In this document: in pieces, positions 1-10,008 of the stretch
How the letters are laid out: each line of letters opens with the position of its first letter
Position numbering within the stretch: position 1 is the first letter of the stretch
Origin: Spartobacteria bacterium
GTDB taxonomy: Bacteria > Verrucomicrobiota > Kiritimatiellia > CAIQIC01 > Lenti-01
DNA length: 42,992 bases
Assembly (NCBI GenBank): GCA_009930415.1
Contig: RZYG01000003.1
Location: 1 to 42,992, forward strand
Reading direction: 5' to 3'
Program-made: the position numbers and the translations under genes
Notes under the pieces: generated by a model
The model's input: only the letters and a program-made list of their open reading frames with translations
Told to the model about the DNA's origin: nothing
The model's database searches: none

Positions 1-16
1 ACGTTCCGGTGACCGC

Positions 17-670
17 ATGAACAACGCGCTGGACATGTTGTTGGTGTTTTTGGTCCTGACGGACTTGGTCCTGCTGGGCTCGAGCCGGTTGCGGAACGCG
101 ATCCGCATCGTCGCGCTGCAGGGGCTGATGCTGGGTCTGCTGCCGCTGCTCGCGCACGGACACGGGTTTGGCTGGTCCGCGGTCTTGCTGGGCGCGGGCA
201 GCGCGCTGCTCAAGGGCTTCGTGTTCCCGTCTTTGCTGAACCGCGCCTTGCGGGAAACCAACGCCCGGCGCGAAATCGAGCCGCTGGTCGGCTACGTGGC
301 GTCGCTGCTGATCGGGATGGGGGCGATGGCGCTCTCGTTCGGGTTCGGCGCGCGGTTGCCGCTGCCGTGGCCGGCGCCCTCGCAATGGCTGGTGCCGGCG
401 GGCCTGTTCACGGTCTGGACGGGCTTGTTCCTGATCGTGGCGCGGCGGAAAGCCATCACGCAGGTGCTCGGCTACGTCGTGCTCGAAAACGGGATCTTCG
501 CGCTGGGCATGGTGCTGGTGGAAGCCATGCCGCTGCTGGTCGAACTGGGCGTGCTGCTGGACGTGTTCGTGGCGGTGTTCGTCATGGGCATCATCGTGTT
601 CCACATCAACCGCGAGTTCGACCACATCGACGTGGACCAGCTCCGGGCGCTGAAGGAGCCGGCGCCATGA
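17..670 (+). CDS. Hydrogenase-4 component E-like (HyfE/NuoK-like) membrane subunit
   Basis: 217-aa hydrophobic protein with 'VLENGIFALGM...' NuoK/HyfE-like motif; directly upstream of HyfF-like and HyfG-like genes. Confidence 0.8.
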   Translation: MNNALDMLLVFLVLTDLVLLGSSRLRNAIRIVALQGLMLGLLPLLAHGHGFGWSAVLLGAGSALLKGFVFPSLLNRALRETNARREIEPLVGYVASLLIGMGAMALSFGFGARLPLPWPAPSQWLVPAGLFTVWTGLFLIVARRKAITQVLGYVVLENGIFALGMVLVEAMPLLVELGVLLDVFVAVFVMGIIVFHINREFDHIDVDQLRALKEPAP

Positions 671-2142
671 CCTGGACGCTCGTCATCCTGCCGTTGCTGG
701 CCGCCGTGGCCGCGGTGCTGATCCGCTCCGACCGTCGCCGCCGCGCGTTGCTGGTGGGCACGGCCGCGGGGCATTTCGCCCTGATGGCGGTCTGCTGGAT
801 CGTGCCGCCGGACGTCGCGCCGGGCGCGTGGGTGGGGCTCGATGCGGCCGGCCGGCTGTTCCTGGGCATCGCCAGCCTGCTGTTCCTGGCGACGGCGGTC
901 TATGCCGCGCACAGCCTGGGGCGCGAGGCTCACGGCCGGCAGACCGAAGCGGACACGGGTTCCGTCTTCGTGAACGCGCCGGAGGCGGTTTTCACCGCCT
1001 GCCTGCTGGCGTTCCTCTCCACGATGTCGCTGGTGGCGGCCAGCCGCCATCTGGGCGTGCTCTGGGTGGCGGTGGAGGCGACGACCCTGGCCACGGCCCC
1101 GCTGATCTATTTCCACCGCCAGCCGAGTTCGTTGGAGGCGACCTGGAAATACCTGCTGGTGTGTTCCGTGGGCATCGCGCTGGCGCTGCTGGGCAATTTT
1201 CTGCTCGTGGTGGCGTCGGCCGCGGCCGACGGCTCGGACGGCACGCTGCTGGTGACGGAGCTGGTCGCGCGGGGCGCGGATCTGCGCGCGCCGTGGCTGA
1301 AGGCCGCCTTTGCGCTCCTGCTGGTGGGTTACGGGACCAAGATGGGCCTCGTGCCGATGCACACCTGGCTGCCGGACGCCCACAGCGAAGCGCCGTCGCC
1401 CGTATCCGCGCTGCTGTCGGGCGCGCTGCTCAACTGCGCGTTCCTGGGCATCCTGCGCGCGCATTCGATTTGCGCCGCAGCGGGGTTGGGCGATTTCAGC
1501 GGCGGGCTGCTGGTCGCGTTCGGCCTGGCCACGGTCGCGGTGGCCGCGGCGTTTCTGGCGAACGCCGCCGACTACAAGCGGATGCTGGCCTATTCCAGCA
1601 TCGAGCACATGGGGCTGCTGGCGCTGGGCGCGGGGCTGGGCGGCGCCGCATTGTACGGCGCGTTGCTCCACGCCGTGAACCATTCCGCCGTGAAGGCGGG
1701 CCTGTTCCTGCTGGCCGGCAATTTCCTGGCGGCCTACCGCACGAAGACCATCGCGCGCGTCGGCGGCGGCATCCGGCGCCTGCCGGCGAGCGGCCTGCTG
1801 TGGCTGGCGGGGCTGTTTGCCATCGCCGGTTCGCCGCCCTTCGGCACGTTCGCCAGCGAATTCACGATCCTGAAGGAAGCCTTCGCGCCGGGCCGGACGG
1901 CCGTCGGCGTCGTGGCTTTGGCGGCGCTGGCGATCGCGTTCGCGGGCATGTCGAAGGCGTTTCTCGGCATGGCGCTGGGGCGGTCTCCGGACGACGCGCC
2001 GGCGGAGCGGGAAGCCGCGGCATCCGTTTGGCCGGCGCTGGCGCTGCTGGCCGTATCGCTGGTGCTGGGCTTCTGGATTCCGTCCGGCTTGCAGGCGGGG
2101 CTGGAACATGCGGCGCGGTTGCTGGGCGGAGGTGCGCCGTGA
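667..2142 (+). CDS. Hydrogenase-4 subunit F / NuoL-M-N-like proton-translocating antiporter subunit
   Basis: ATG at 667 overlaps the previous stop; 'GYGTKMGLVPMHTWLPDAHSEAPSPVSALLSGALLNCAFLGILR' is a classic HyfF/NuoM motif. Confidence 0.9.
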   Translation: MTWTLVILPLLAAVAAVLIRSDRRRRALLVGTAAGHFALMAVCWIVPPDVAPGAWVGLDAAGRLFLGIASLLFLATAVYAAHSLGREAHGRQTEADTGSVFVNAPEAVFTACLLAFLSTMSLVAASRHLGVLWVAVEATTLATAPLIYFHRQPSSLEATWKYLLVCSVGIALALLGNFLLVVASAAADGSDGTLLVTELVARGADLRAPWLKAAFALLLVGYGTKMGLVPMHTWLPDAHSEAPSPVSALLSGALLNCAFLGILRAHSICAAAGLGDFSGGLLVAFGLATVAVAAAFLANAADYKRMLAYSSIEHMGLLALGAGLGGAALYGALLHAVNHSAVKAGLFLLAGNFLAAYRTKTIARVGGGIRRLPASGLLWLAGLFAIAGSPPFGTFASEFTILKEAFAPGRTAVGVVALAALAIAFAGMSKAFLGMALGRSPDDAPAEREAAASVWPALALLAVSLVLGFWIPSGLQAGLEHAARLLGGGAP

Positions 2143-3653
2143 GCGTTCTGGTTTTCCAGCATCTCGAAAAGGTTCCGAACGGGCAGATTCCGCTGCTGCC
2201 GATCGACGACTTCCGCCGCGCCGTGCTCGATGCCGTCGCCGAAGGTTGCCGGCTCGTTGCGTTCTACGGGCAGCCGCAAGCCGGCCCGGCCGTGCGGCTC
2301 GTGGCGGTGCTGGCCCGCGAGGCCGCCGCCGAATTGCGCGCCGTGGCGACGGATCCCGGCGAGAGCTATTCCGCTTTGACGCCGGAGTGTCCGCAGGCCG
2401 CCGGATTCGAGCGCGAAATCGCGGAACAGTGGGGCGTGAAGCCCCTCGGCCACCCGTGGCTCAAGCCGTTGCGTTTCCACCGGTCGTACCGCCCGGGACA
2501 CGATGCCTGGGACCGGCCGGAAGGCGAGCTTCCCGCGCCTTCGGTGATGGATTTTTTCCGCGTGGAAGGCGAGGGCATCCACGAGGTGGCGGTCGGACCG
2601 GTCCACGCGGGCATCATCGAGCCCGGCCATTTCCGGTTCCAGTGCCACGGCGAGCAGGTGCTCCATCTAGAAATATCGCTGGGCTACCAGCATCGCGGCG
2701 TGGAACGCGCGTTGCTGGGCGGCCCGCATCCGCGCACGATCCACCACGCGGAAACGCTGGCCGGCGACACGACGATCGGCCATGCGCTGGCCTACGTCCA
2801 GGCGCTGGAAGCGCTGGCCGGCTGCCGGGTGCCGGCGCGCGCGCAGGCCTTGCGGGCGGTAGCGCTCGAACTGGAGCGCCTGGCCAACCACGTGGGCGAT
2901 CTCGGCGCGCTGGCGGGCGACGTGGGCTTCTTGCCGACGGCGTCCTTCTGCGGGCGGCTGCGCGGCGACTTCCTGAACATGACCGCGCTGCTGTGCGGCA
3001 GCCGGTTCGGACGCGGCTTCGTGCGCCCGGGCGGTGTCGCGTTCGACGTGGATCCCGCCTTGCTCGCGGATTTGCGCGGGCGGCTGGACGCCACCTTCCG
3101 CGACGTGGCTGGGGCCGCGAACCTGCTGTGGGCAACGCCCTCGGCGATGGCGCGCTTCGAGAATACGGGCACGCTGGCGCCGGAAACCGCCGTGGAACTG
3201 GGCTTGGTCGGCCCGGCGGCGCGGGCCTGCGGCCGGGAGCTCGACGTCCGCCGCGATTTCCCGTCGGGCATCTACCGGTTCGCGCAGCTGCCGGTCTCGA
3301 CGTGCGCGGACGGCGACGTGTTCGCGCGGGCGACCGTGCGCTGGCTGGAAATCCAGCGCGCGGTCGAGTTCATCCGCGGCCAGATCGCGGCCCTGCCGGG
3401 CGGCGCGGTGCGCGCGCCGTGCGGGCCGCCGGCGGCGGAGACGACGGTGGTGTCGCTGCAGGAAGGCTGGCGGGGCGAAATCGCCCACGTGGCGACGACG
3501 GACGCCGCGGGCCGTTTCGCGCGCTACAAGGTGGTGGATCCTTCGTTCCACAACTGGCTGGGATTGGCGCTGGCGCTGCGCAACCAGGAAATCTCCGACT
3601 TTCCGCTCTGCAACAAGAGCTTCAACCTTTCGTACTGCGGACACGACCTATGA
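2139..3653 (+). CDS. Group-4 hydrogenase-related large subunit (NuoC+NuoD/HyfG-like fusion), without [NiFe] cysteine motifs
   Basis: GTG start at 2139 overlapping the upstream stop; 'HFRFQCHGEQVLHLEISLGYQHRGVERA' and C-terminal 'DPSFHNW...DFPLCNKSFNLSYCGHDL'. Confidence 0.85.
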   Translation: MSVLVFQHLEKVPNGQIPLLPIDDFRRAVLDAVAEGCRLVAFYGQPQAGPAVRLVAVLAREAAAELRAVATDPGESYSALTPECPQAAGFEREIAEQWGVKPLGHPWLKPLRFHRSYRPGHDAWDRPEGELPAPSVMDFFRVEGEGIHEVAVGPVHAGIIEPGHFRFQCHGEQVLHLEISLGYQHRGVERALLGGPHPRTIHHAETLAGDTTIGHALAYVQALEALAGCRVPARAQALRAVALELERLANHVGDLGALAGDVGFLPTASFCGRLRGDFLNMTALLCGSRFGRGFVRPGGVAFDVDPALLADLRGRLDATFRDVAGAANLLWATPSAMARFENTGTLAPETAVELGLVGPAARACGRELDVRRDFPSGIYRFAQLPVSTCADGDVFARATVRWLEIQRAVEFIRGQIAALPGGAVRAPCGPPAAETTVVSLQEGWRGEIAHVATTDAAGRFARYKVVDPSFHNWLGLALALRNQEISDFPLCNKSFNLSYCGHDL

Positions 3654-4417
3654 TCCGGGCCCTTCTCGAACGATTCCGCCAGAAGCACCGCACGGTGGCC
3701 TATCCCGCGCGGCCGCCGACGATTCCCGAGCGCTACCGCGGCGAGCCGGAACTCGCGCCGGAAAAATGCGCGGCCGGTTGCGCGGCCTGCGCGGCGGCGT
3801 GCCCCGTGGGGGCGCTCGAACTCGCGCCCGGCGCGATCCGCATCGATCTGGGGAAATGCCTGTTCTGCGGCGATTGCGCGGCGGCCTGCCCGACGGGCGC
3901 GATCCGCTTCACGCGCGACCATCGCGTGGCGGCGCGGCGGCGCGGAGAACTCGTGGCCGGCTCGCCGGAACGGCGGCTGGCCCAGACCCTCGACGCGAAG
4001 ATGAAAAGTCTCTTCGGCCGTTCGTTGAAGCTGCGCCAGGTCAGCGCCGGCGGCTGCAACGCCTGCGAGGCCGATACCAACGTGCTGAGCACCGTCGTGT
4101 TCGATCTGGGGCGCTTCGGCATCCAGTTCGTGGCCTCGCCGCGGCACGCCGACGGCCTGCTGATCACGGGGCCGGTGACGGAGAACATGGCGCTGGCGCT
4201 GAAGAAAACCTACGCCGCCTTGCCCGAGCCGCGGCTGGTGATCGCGGTCGGCGCCTGCGCGATTTCCGGCGGGCCCTACGCCGGCCATGCGGAAGTCCGC
4301 AACGGCGCGGACGCCGTCGTGCCGGTGGATCTGTATATTCCCGGCTGTCCGCCGCACCCCGTCGCGATTCTCGACGGCTTGCTGCGCCTGTTGGGGCGGT
4401 TGGACGAGTCCCGCTAG
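3650..4417 (+). CDS. Fused 2x[4Fe-4S] ferredoxin + NuoB/HyfI-like small subunit
   Basis: ATGA overlap with upstream gene; 'CAAGCAACAAACPVGAL', 'CLFCGDCAAACPTGAI', then 'GGCNACEAD...GACAISGG...IPGCPPHP'. Confidence 0.88.
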   Translation: MIRALLERFRQKHRTVAYPARPPTIPERYRGEPELAPEKCAAGCAACAAACPVGALELAPGAIRIDLGKCLFCGDCAAACPTGAIRFTRDHRVAARRRGELVAGSPERRLAQTLDAKMKSLFGRSLKLRQVSAGGCNACEADTNVLSTVVFDLGRFGIQFVASPRHADGLLITGPVTENMALALKKTYAALPEPRLVIAVGACAISGGPYAGHAEVRNGADAVVPVDLYIPGCPPHPVAILDGLLRLLGRLDESR

Positions 4418-6453
4418 GCCGGAACCGGCTTGGCGGGGAGCAACACGCGGAAGGTGGACCCTTGGCCGGGGACGCTGTGGACCTGGATGGCGCCCTTGTG
4501 GCCGCGCACGATGCCGAGCACGGCCGGCAGGCCCAAGCCGCGGCCCGTGAACTTCGTGCTGTAGAACGGCTCGAAGACTTTGCCGAGCTGGTCGGCGGGA
4601 ATGCCGACGCCGGGATCCGCCACTTCGACGTAGACGTAGCGTTCCGCCGCCAGCGGCGAATGGGGCCAGAGCGGCGCGGCCGGCACGTCGCGGGCCGCGC
4701 AGGCGCCGGCCGACAGTTCGATCGTGCCGGGCCGGTTTTCCAGGGATTCCGCGGCGTTGGCGATGAGATTCATGACGACCTGGCGCACTTGGCCTTCGTC
4801 GGCCTCGATGGCGGGCAGCGCGGCGGGAATCTTCAGTTGGATCTGGGCCTGCGGCGGCAGGGTCGTGCGGGCCATCTGGAGGGTCCGGTGCAGCATCGCT
4901 CCGACGTCCACCGTTTCGAGCGCGAACCGGCTTTGTCCGGAAAACGCCAGCATCTGCTCGACGAGTTCGGCGGCTTGCTTCGTGGAGACGCCGACGGCGA
5001 TGAGATCGTCGCGGACGGGCGAGTCCGGCGGCAGCGCCAGCAGGGCGAGATCGAGATTGCCCATGATGGCGGCCAGGCGGTTGTTGAAGTCATGGGCGAT
5101 GCCGCCGGCCAGCAGGCCGAGGCTTTCCAGTTTCTGGGCTTCCAGCGTCCGGCGCTCCAGCTCGCGCCGGTCGTCCTCGGCTTTTTTGTGGTCCGAAATC
5201 CCGCGGGCCACGACGAGCAGGCGGTCGGCGTTCCGGAACCGCACCCGGCGCATGGCGATTTCCACCCAGAACGGGTGGCCGGCGCGGTGGACGGAACGCC
5301 ATTCGAACACCTGGGGCCCTTCGTCGCGGGCCCGGGTCATCCAGCGGATGGCGTCGTCCATCGAAAAGGGCGATTCGCCGCCGGACATGCGATTGAAGGC
5401 GTCGATGGCTTCCGCGCGCGTGTCGTACCCGTACATTTCCAGCATGCGCCGGTTGACGTCGAGCACGCGGAACGTCTGTGCGTCGTGGATGAACAGGGCG
5501 TCGTTGATGCAGTCGAAGACCGTCGCGAAGTATTCGCGGGATTCGCGCAGTTCGGCGGTCCGGGCGCGGACCCGGAAGGACAGCACGGCGTTGAGCGCGG
5601 CGAGCGCGAGGATGCCGACCAGGACGATCAGCAGAACGGGACCCCATTCGCGGACGATTTCGCGCAGCAGGAACGGCGTGCCCAGCCATTTCCGCTCGAT
5701 GGTCCGGTATTCGCGCTTCGAAATTCGGCCGAATCCGGATTGGACCAGTTGCAGCAGATCCGGACGGTTTTTGCGCACCGCCCGGTGGAATTCGCCCGTA
5801 TAGAGCACGAACGACTCCCGGAATTCGCCGGCGACGCCCAGCTTGTACATGAAATAGACCGCGGCCGGCGCGTCGATCGAAAAGACCTTGAGTTCCTGGT
5901 TTTTCGCGGCCTGGACGATGGCTTCGTAGCTGGGGAATTCCTGGAGGGTTTCGATGCCCCGGCCGGTCAGGTGGTCGATGACGGCGTCGCCGGCCTTGAC
6001 GCCGACGTTGAACCCTTTCAGCGACGAAACGTCGGCGAGGCCGCCCAGGGATTTGTGGGCGTAGATGGGGACCTGGATGCGGGCGTAGGGCGGGGTGAAG
6101 TCGTAGAGCTGCTGGCGCTCGTCGGTGCGGAACGCGGTGTCGAGGACGTCGGCCTTGCCCGCGCGCATGAATTGCTGGGCCTTGTCCCAGTCCATGGCCT
6201 GCAGATCGACGGGGACGCCGGTCTTTTCCGACCAGCGCGCCCACTGGTCCGGGAGGATGCCCTTCAGGCGGCCTTCGGCGTCGCGGAACACGTAGGGCGG
6301 GTAATTGTCGTCGAGCGTCACCACCAACGGCGGCCGGGAAGTCTGGGCCGATGCCGGCGCGGGCGCCCAGAGCGCCAGCCAGACGATGCCCGCCGCGCCG
6401 GCCGTGCGCAGCGCGGTCCGGAATTTCGTTGGGCGAACAGGCCGGATTTTCAT
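4414..6453 (-). CDS. Sensor histidine kinase with N-terminal solute-binding-protein-like (SBP_bac_3) domain, TM, PAS, HisKA, HATPase
   Basis: Signal peptide, 'PPLVVTLDDNYPPYVFRDAEGRLKGILPDQWARW', PAS, 'LAGGIAHDFNNRLAAIMGN', 'NLIANAAES', 'GRGLGLPAVLGIVRGHKG'; ATG at 6453 overlaps LDH stop. Confidence 0.9.
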   Translation of the reverse strand: MKIRPVRPTKFRTALRTAGAAGIVWLALWAPAPASAQTSRPPLVVTLDDNYPPYVFRDAEGRLKGILPDQWARWSEKTGVPVDLQAMDWDKAQQFMRAGKADVLDTAFRTDERQQLYDFTPPYARIQVPIYAHKSLGGLADVSSLKGFNVGVKAGDAVIDHLTGRGIETLQEFPSYEAIVQAAKNQELKVFSIDAPAAVYFMYKLGVAGEFRESFVLYTGEFHRAVRKNRPDLLQLVQSGFGRISKREYRTIERKWLGTPFLLREIVREWGPVLLIVLVGILALAALNAVLSFRVRARTAELRESREYFATVFDCINDALFIHDAQTFRVLDVNRRMLEMYGYDTRAEAIDAFNRMSGGESPFSMDDAIRWMTRARDEGPQVFEWRSVHRAGHPFWVEIAMRRVRFRNADRLLVVARGISDHKKAEDDRRELERRTLEAQKLESLGLLAGGIAHDFNNRLAAIMGNLDLALLALPPDSPVRDDLIAVGVSTKQAAELVEQMLAFSGQSRFALETVDVGAMLHRTLQMARTTLPPQAQIQLKIPAALPAIEADEGQVRQVVMNLIANAAESLENRPGTIELSAGACAARDVPAAPLWPHSPLAAERYVYVEVADPGVGIPADQLGKVFEPFYSTKFTGRGLGLPAVLGIVRGHKGAIQVHSVPGQGSTFRVLLPAKPVPA

Positions 6454-7406
6454 GGTCCGAGTTGCGCGAGGTTGTCTTTCAAGATCTGGGCGGAATGGGC
6501 CAGCTCCTGCATTTCCTCGGGCGTGAGGCGGGCTTCGATGACGTCCTCGATGCCGCCCGCACCGACCACGCAGGGGATGCCGAGGGTGACGTCGCTCAGG
6601 CCGTATTCGCCTTCGAGCGGGGCGGAGACCGTCATGACGCGGCGCTCGTTGCGCAGGATGGCGCGCACGATCTGCGTCATGGCCATGGCGACGCCGAAGC
6701 TGGTGGAGCCCTTGTAGCCGATGATGTGGTAGGCCGAGCGCCGCACCTGTTCGAGGATCTGCGGCCGGCGGTGGATGAAGTCGCACTTGCGGCAGACGGT
6801 GCAGTAGTCGTCCATCGGCAGGCCGCCGACGTGCACGAGCGACCAGGCGGCGAATTCGCTGTCGCCGTGCTCGCCGAGGATGGAGGCGTGCACGTTCTGC
6901 GGCGAGATGCCGCAATGTTCGGCCAGCAGCCAGCGGAAACGCGCGGAGTCGAGCACGGTGCCCGAGCCGAGGATGCGGCCGCGCGGCCAGGCCGTGCGCA
7001 GCCGCGCGACGTGCGTGAGGATGTCCACCGGATTCGTCGCGATCAGCAGGATGGCGTCGGGGTTCACTGTCTGGACGTCGGTTGCGATGGCCGTGACGAT
7101 CTTGGCGTTGATCTGCATGAGTTCCAGGCGGCCTTGGTCCGGTCCCGCTTGCGCTTTGCCGGCGGTGACGACGACGATGGCCGCGTTCCGGTAGGCCTCG
7201 GGGGCGACGTCGGCGCGGATGTTCACCGGGCGGTAGAACGGCGCCCCGTGGGCGAGGTCCAGCGCCTGTCCCTTGGCGAGGTCGGCGTTGACGTCGACGA
7301 GCACGATTTCTTCCGCAATGCCCGACTGGGCCAGCGCGAACGCGAAACCCGAGCCGACCGCGCCGGCGCCCACCACCACCACTTTCCTCGATTTGAAATT
7401 CGCCAT
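6450..7406 (-). CDS. ldh: L-lactate dehydrogenase (LDH/MDH family)
   Basis: 'KVVVVGAGAVGSGFAFALAQSGIAEEIVLVDVN', 'ATNPVDILTHVA', 'GSGTVLDSARFR', 'ILGEHGDSEFAAWS'. Confidence 0.9.
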   Translation of the reverse strand: MANFKSRKVVVVGAGAVGSGFAFALAQSGIAEEIVLVDVNADLAKGQALDLAHGAPFYRPVNIRADVAPEAYRNAAIVVVTAGKAQAGPDQGRLELMQINAKIVTAIATDVQTVNPDAILLIATNPVDILTHVARLRTAWPRGRILGSGTVLDSARFRWLLAEHCGISPQNVHASILGEHGDSEFAAWSLVHVGGLPMDDYCTVCRKCDFIHRRPQILEQVRRSAYHIIGYKGSTSFGVAMAMTQIVRAILRNERRVMTVSAPLEGEYGLSDVTLGIPCVVGAGGIEDVIEARLTPEEMQELAHSAQILKDNLAQLGP

Positions 7407-7495
7407 GCGGCCTCCGGGATGATCCTGCACGGATGGAAGATTAACCCCTTCCCGGGCCGGGCGAAAGAAAAAACCGGTTTTCGCCCTTTTGCCGT

Positions 7496-8320
7496 TCAGG
7501 CCGTGGGTTCGGCGGGAGGGGCCAGGCGGTTGAGGAGGGCGGAGAGCGCGAATCCGCCGGCCAGCAGGCCAAGGCAAACCCAGCCCGCGCGTCCGGCGGG
7601 CCAGCCGGGGTAAACCAAAGCAAGCGACCCTGCCACGAGCCCGAGGACCCCCCGGGTGGCCGCGCCTTCGGCTTTTTCGAACAGCCAATGGGCCGCCCGG
7701 GCGAAGAGCAGGATGGCGGCGGCCGCACCGAGAACCACGGGACCGAGGATGCGCGGATCGAGCCGGGCAACGCCGTCGAGCAGGGGTTGGTAGATGCCGA
7801 AGTAGATCAGCAAAAAGGCGACGCTGGCGCCGGGCACGATGCTGCCGAGACCGATGCCCGCTCCGGCCGCCAGCCAAATGCCCCAATGGCCGGCCAGCGG
7901 CTCGCCGCGCGGCACCAGTCGATCTTGCACGGCGGCCAGGCCCAGGCAGAGCAGGAACAGCGTCGCGAAGGCCAGCCAGCCGGCAGGATGTCCGCCCGTG
8001 CGCCGGGCTTGGTGGAAGAGATCGGGCAGGATGCCCAGCATGAAGCCCATGAAGAGGAACAGGGTCGCCGTTTCGTGCCGCGCGAACGTGGCGGCCAGCG
8101 CGCGGCTGCCGATCAGCACTCCGACGCCCGCCGCAAGGAAGAACGGCCCGAAGCGGCGCAGGTTGCCCTGGATATCCGCGAACGGATGGGCGAGGGCGGC
8201 TGTCAGAGGGCGGTAGATCCCGAACAGCACCAGCAGGGTGCTGCCGCACAGCCCCGGCAACAGGCCCGCCAGTCCGACGAGAAACCCATGGACGAGCTGG
8301 CGGACGAGGCGCACGGGCAA
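7496..8320 (-). CDS. DUF368 family polytopic membrane protein (putative polyprenyl-phosphate transporter family)
   Basis: 'GFLVGLAGLLPGLCGSTLLVLFGIY' and 'GSIVPGASVAFLLIYFGIYQPLL' duplicated DUF368 motifs. Confidence 0.85.
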   Translation of the reverse strand: MPVRLVRQLVHGFLVGLAGLLPGLCGSTLLVLFGIYRPLTAALAHPFADIQGNLRRFGPFFLAAGVGVLIGSRALAATFARHETATLFLFMGFMLGILPDLFHQARRTGGHPAGWLAFATLFLLCLGLAAVQDRLVPRGEPLAGHWGIWLAAGAGIGLGSIVPGASVAFLLIYFGIYQPLLDGVARLDPRILGPVVLGAAAAILLFARAAHWLFEKAEGAATRGVLGLVAGSLALVYPGWPAGRAGWVCLGLLAGGFALSALLNRLAPPAEPTA

Positions 8321-8321
8321 C

Positions 8322-9944
8322 TCAGACGGCGCCGCCGCCGGGCAGATCGTGGATGGCCGTGTCGCGCCGCATGCTTTCGGCGAGGTAGGGGTAGTCCAGC
8401 GTGTAGTGCAACCCGCGGCTTTCCCGCCGCAGCATCGCGGAGCGGATGACCAGTTCGGCCACGGCGGCGATGTTGCGCAGTTCGAGCAAATCGGACGTCA
8501 CGAGATAGTCGCGGTAGTAGGCGCGGATTTCCCGCCGCAGGGTCGCGATGCGCCGCAATGCGCGGGCCAGGCGCCGGTTCGTGCGCACGATGCCGACGTA
8601 GTCCCACATCACGGTGCGGACTTCGTTCCAGTTGTGCGTGACCACGACGGCTTCGTCGGAGGGCACGGCGTCGCCGGTCTTCCAGGCGGGGATTTTGATC
8701 TTGCGCATCTTCGGGCGGGCCGTGGTCCGCATGTCGCGGGCGGCGGCGTGGCCGCAGACGAGGGCTTCGAGCAGCGAATTGCTGGCGAGGCGGTTGGCGC
8801 CGTGCAGGCCGGTGCAGGCGACCTCGCCGGCGGCGTGGAGCCCGGCCATCGCGGTGCGCCCGCGCACGTCGGCGGCGACGCCGCCGCAGAAGTAGTGCGC
8901 GGCCGGCACGATGGGGATGGGCTGCCGGGCCATGTCGAAGCCGTACTTCTTGCAGGTGGCGTAGATGTTCGGAAAGCGCTGTTTCAGGAACGCCGCGCTC
9001 TTGTGGGTGATGTCGAGATAGGCGCAGGCGTCGCCGCGGGTTTTCATCTCGTGGTCGATGGCGCGGGCGACGATGTCCCGCGGCGCCAGCTCGGCGCGCG
9101 GGTCGTAGCGTTTCATGAACGGCTTGCCCGCGCCGTTGAGGAGGCGCGCGCCCTCGCCGCGGACGGCTTCGCTGACGAGGAACGACTTGGCTTCGGGATG
9201 GAAGAGGCAGGTTGGATGGAACTGCACGAACTCCATGTTGCGGATTTCCAGTCCGGCGCGCCAGGCCATGGCGACGCCGTCGCCGGTGGCGACGTCCGGA
9301 TTGCTGGTGTAGAGGTAGACCTTGCCGGCCCCGCCGGTCGCCAGCAGCACGTGCGGCGCGCGCACGGCGAAGATTTCGCTCGTTGTCCGATCGAGGAAAT
9401 AGGCGCCGATGCAAGCGTCGTCGCCCGGTACCTTCAGCCAGCCGGTGGTGATCAGGTCGATCGCCATGGTGTTTTCGAGCACCTGCACGGGGGGCTGCCG
9501 CCGGACGCGTTCCGAAAGGACGCGGATGATCTCGGCGCCGGTGAAGTCGCCGCTGTGGAGGATGCGCCGGACGGAATGGCCGCCTTCGCGGCCCAGATCG
9601 TATTCTGCGTCCACTTCGCGCGGATGGTGGGGTTTGCGTTCGAACCGCACGCCCCAGGCTTCCAGCGCCGCGATGCGCTCGGCGCCGGCCGCGATGATTT
9701 CGCGGGCGACCGCGGCGTCGGTCAGGTCCGCGCCGGCGACGAGGGTGTCCTGCAGGTGCGCCTCGATCGTATCTTCCTCGGCGATGGGCACGGCGATGCC
9801 GCCTTGCGCGTGGGAGGAATTGCTCTCGTCCAGCGTGCGCTTGGCGCAGAGAACGACGTGGCCGTGCGGCGCCAGTTCCAGCGCGGCGGAAAGTCCCGCG
9901 AGGCCGCCGCCGATGATCAGGAAATCACAGTCCAGCGTTTTCAT
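8322..9944 (-). CDS. nadB: L-aspartate oxidase
   Basis: 'DFLIIGGGLAGLSAALEL', 'SSHAQGGIA', 'GREGGHSVRRILHSGDFTG', 'EFVQFHPTCL', 'HGANRLASNSLLEALVCG'. Confidence 0.94.
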   Translation of the reverse strand: MKTLDCDFLIIGGGLAGLSAALELAPHGHVVLCAKRTLDESNSSHAQGGIAVPIAEEDTIEAHLQDTLVAGADLTDAAVAREIIAAGAERIAALEAWGVRFERKPHHPREVDAEYDLGREGGHSVRRILHSGDFTGAEIIRVLSERVRRQPPVQVLENTMAIDLITTGWLKVPGDDACIGAYFLDRTTSEIFAVRAPHVLLATGGAGKVYLYTSNPDVATGDGVAMAWRAGLEIRNMEFVQFHPTCLFHPEAKSFLVSEAVRGEGARLLNGAGKPFMKRYDPRAELAPRDIVARAIDHEMKTRGDACAYLDITHKSAAFLKQRFPNIYATCKKYGFDMARQPIPIVPAAHYFCGGVAADVRGRTAMAGLHAAGEVACTGLHGANRLASNSLLEALVCGHAAARDMRTTARPKMRKIKIPAWKTGDAVPSDEAVVVTHNWNEVRTVMWDYVGIVRTNRRLARALRRIATLRREIRAYYRDYLVTSDLLELRNIAAVAELVIRSAMLRRESRGLHYTLDYPYLAESMRRDTAIHDLPGGGAV

Positions 9945-10008
9945 TTCCGCCAGCGTAGCACCCGGCCCCCTGCGGAGCAAGGGCGCAACCGCCGGCGGAG
10001 AAAGCGGA

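Noticed and set aside
3034-6717. 1227-aa plus-strand open frame
   Set aside because: Shadow of the Ehr-like genes and antisense to the histidine kinase; Arg/Gly/Ala-rich low-complexity translation.
6450-7406. Cys cluster (DDYCTVCRKCDF) in LDH as a novel metal site
   Set aside because: Similar CxxC-containing insertions occur in other bacterial L-LDHs as far as I recall; not distinctive enough.
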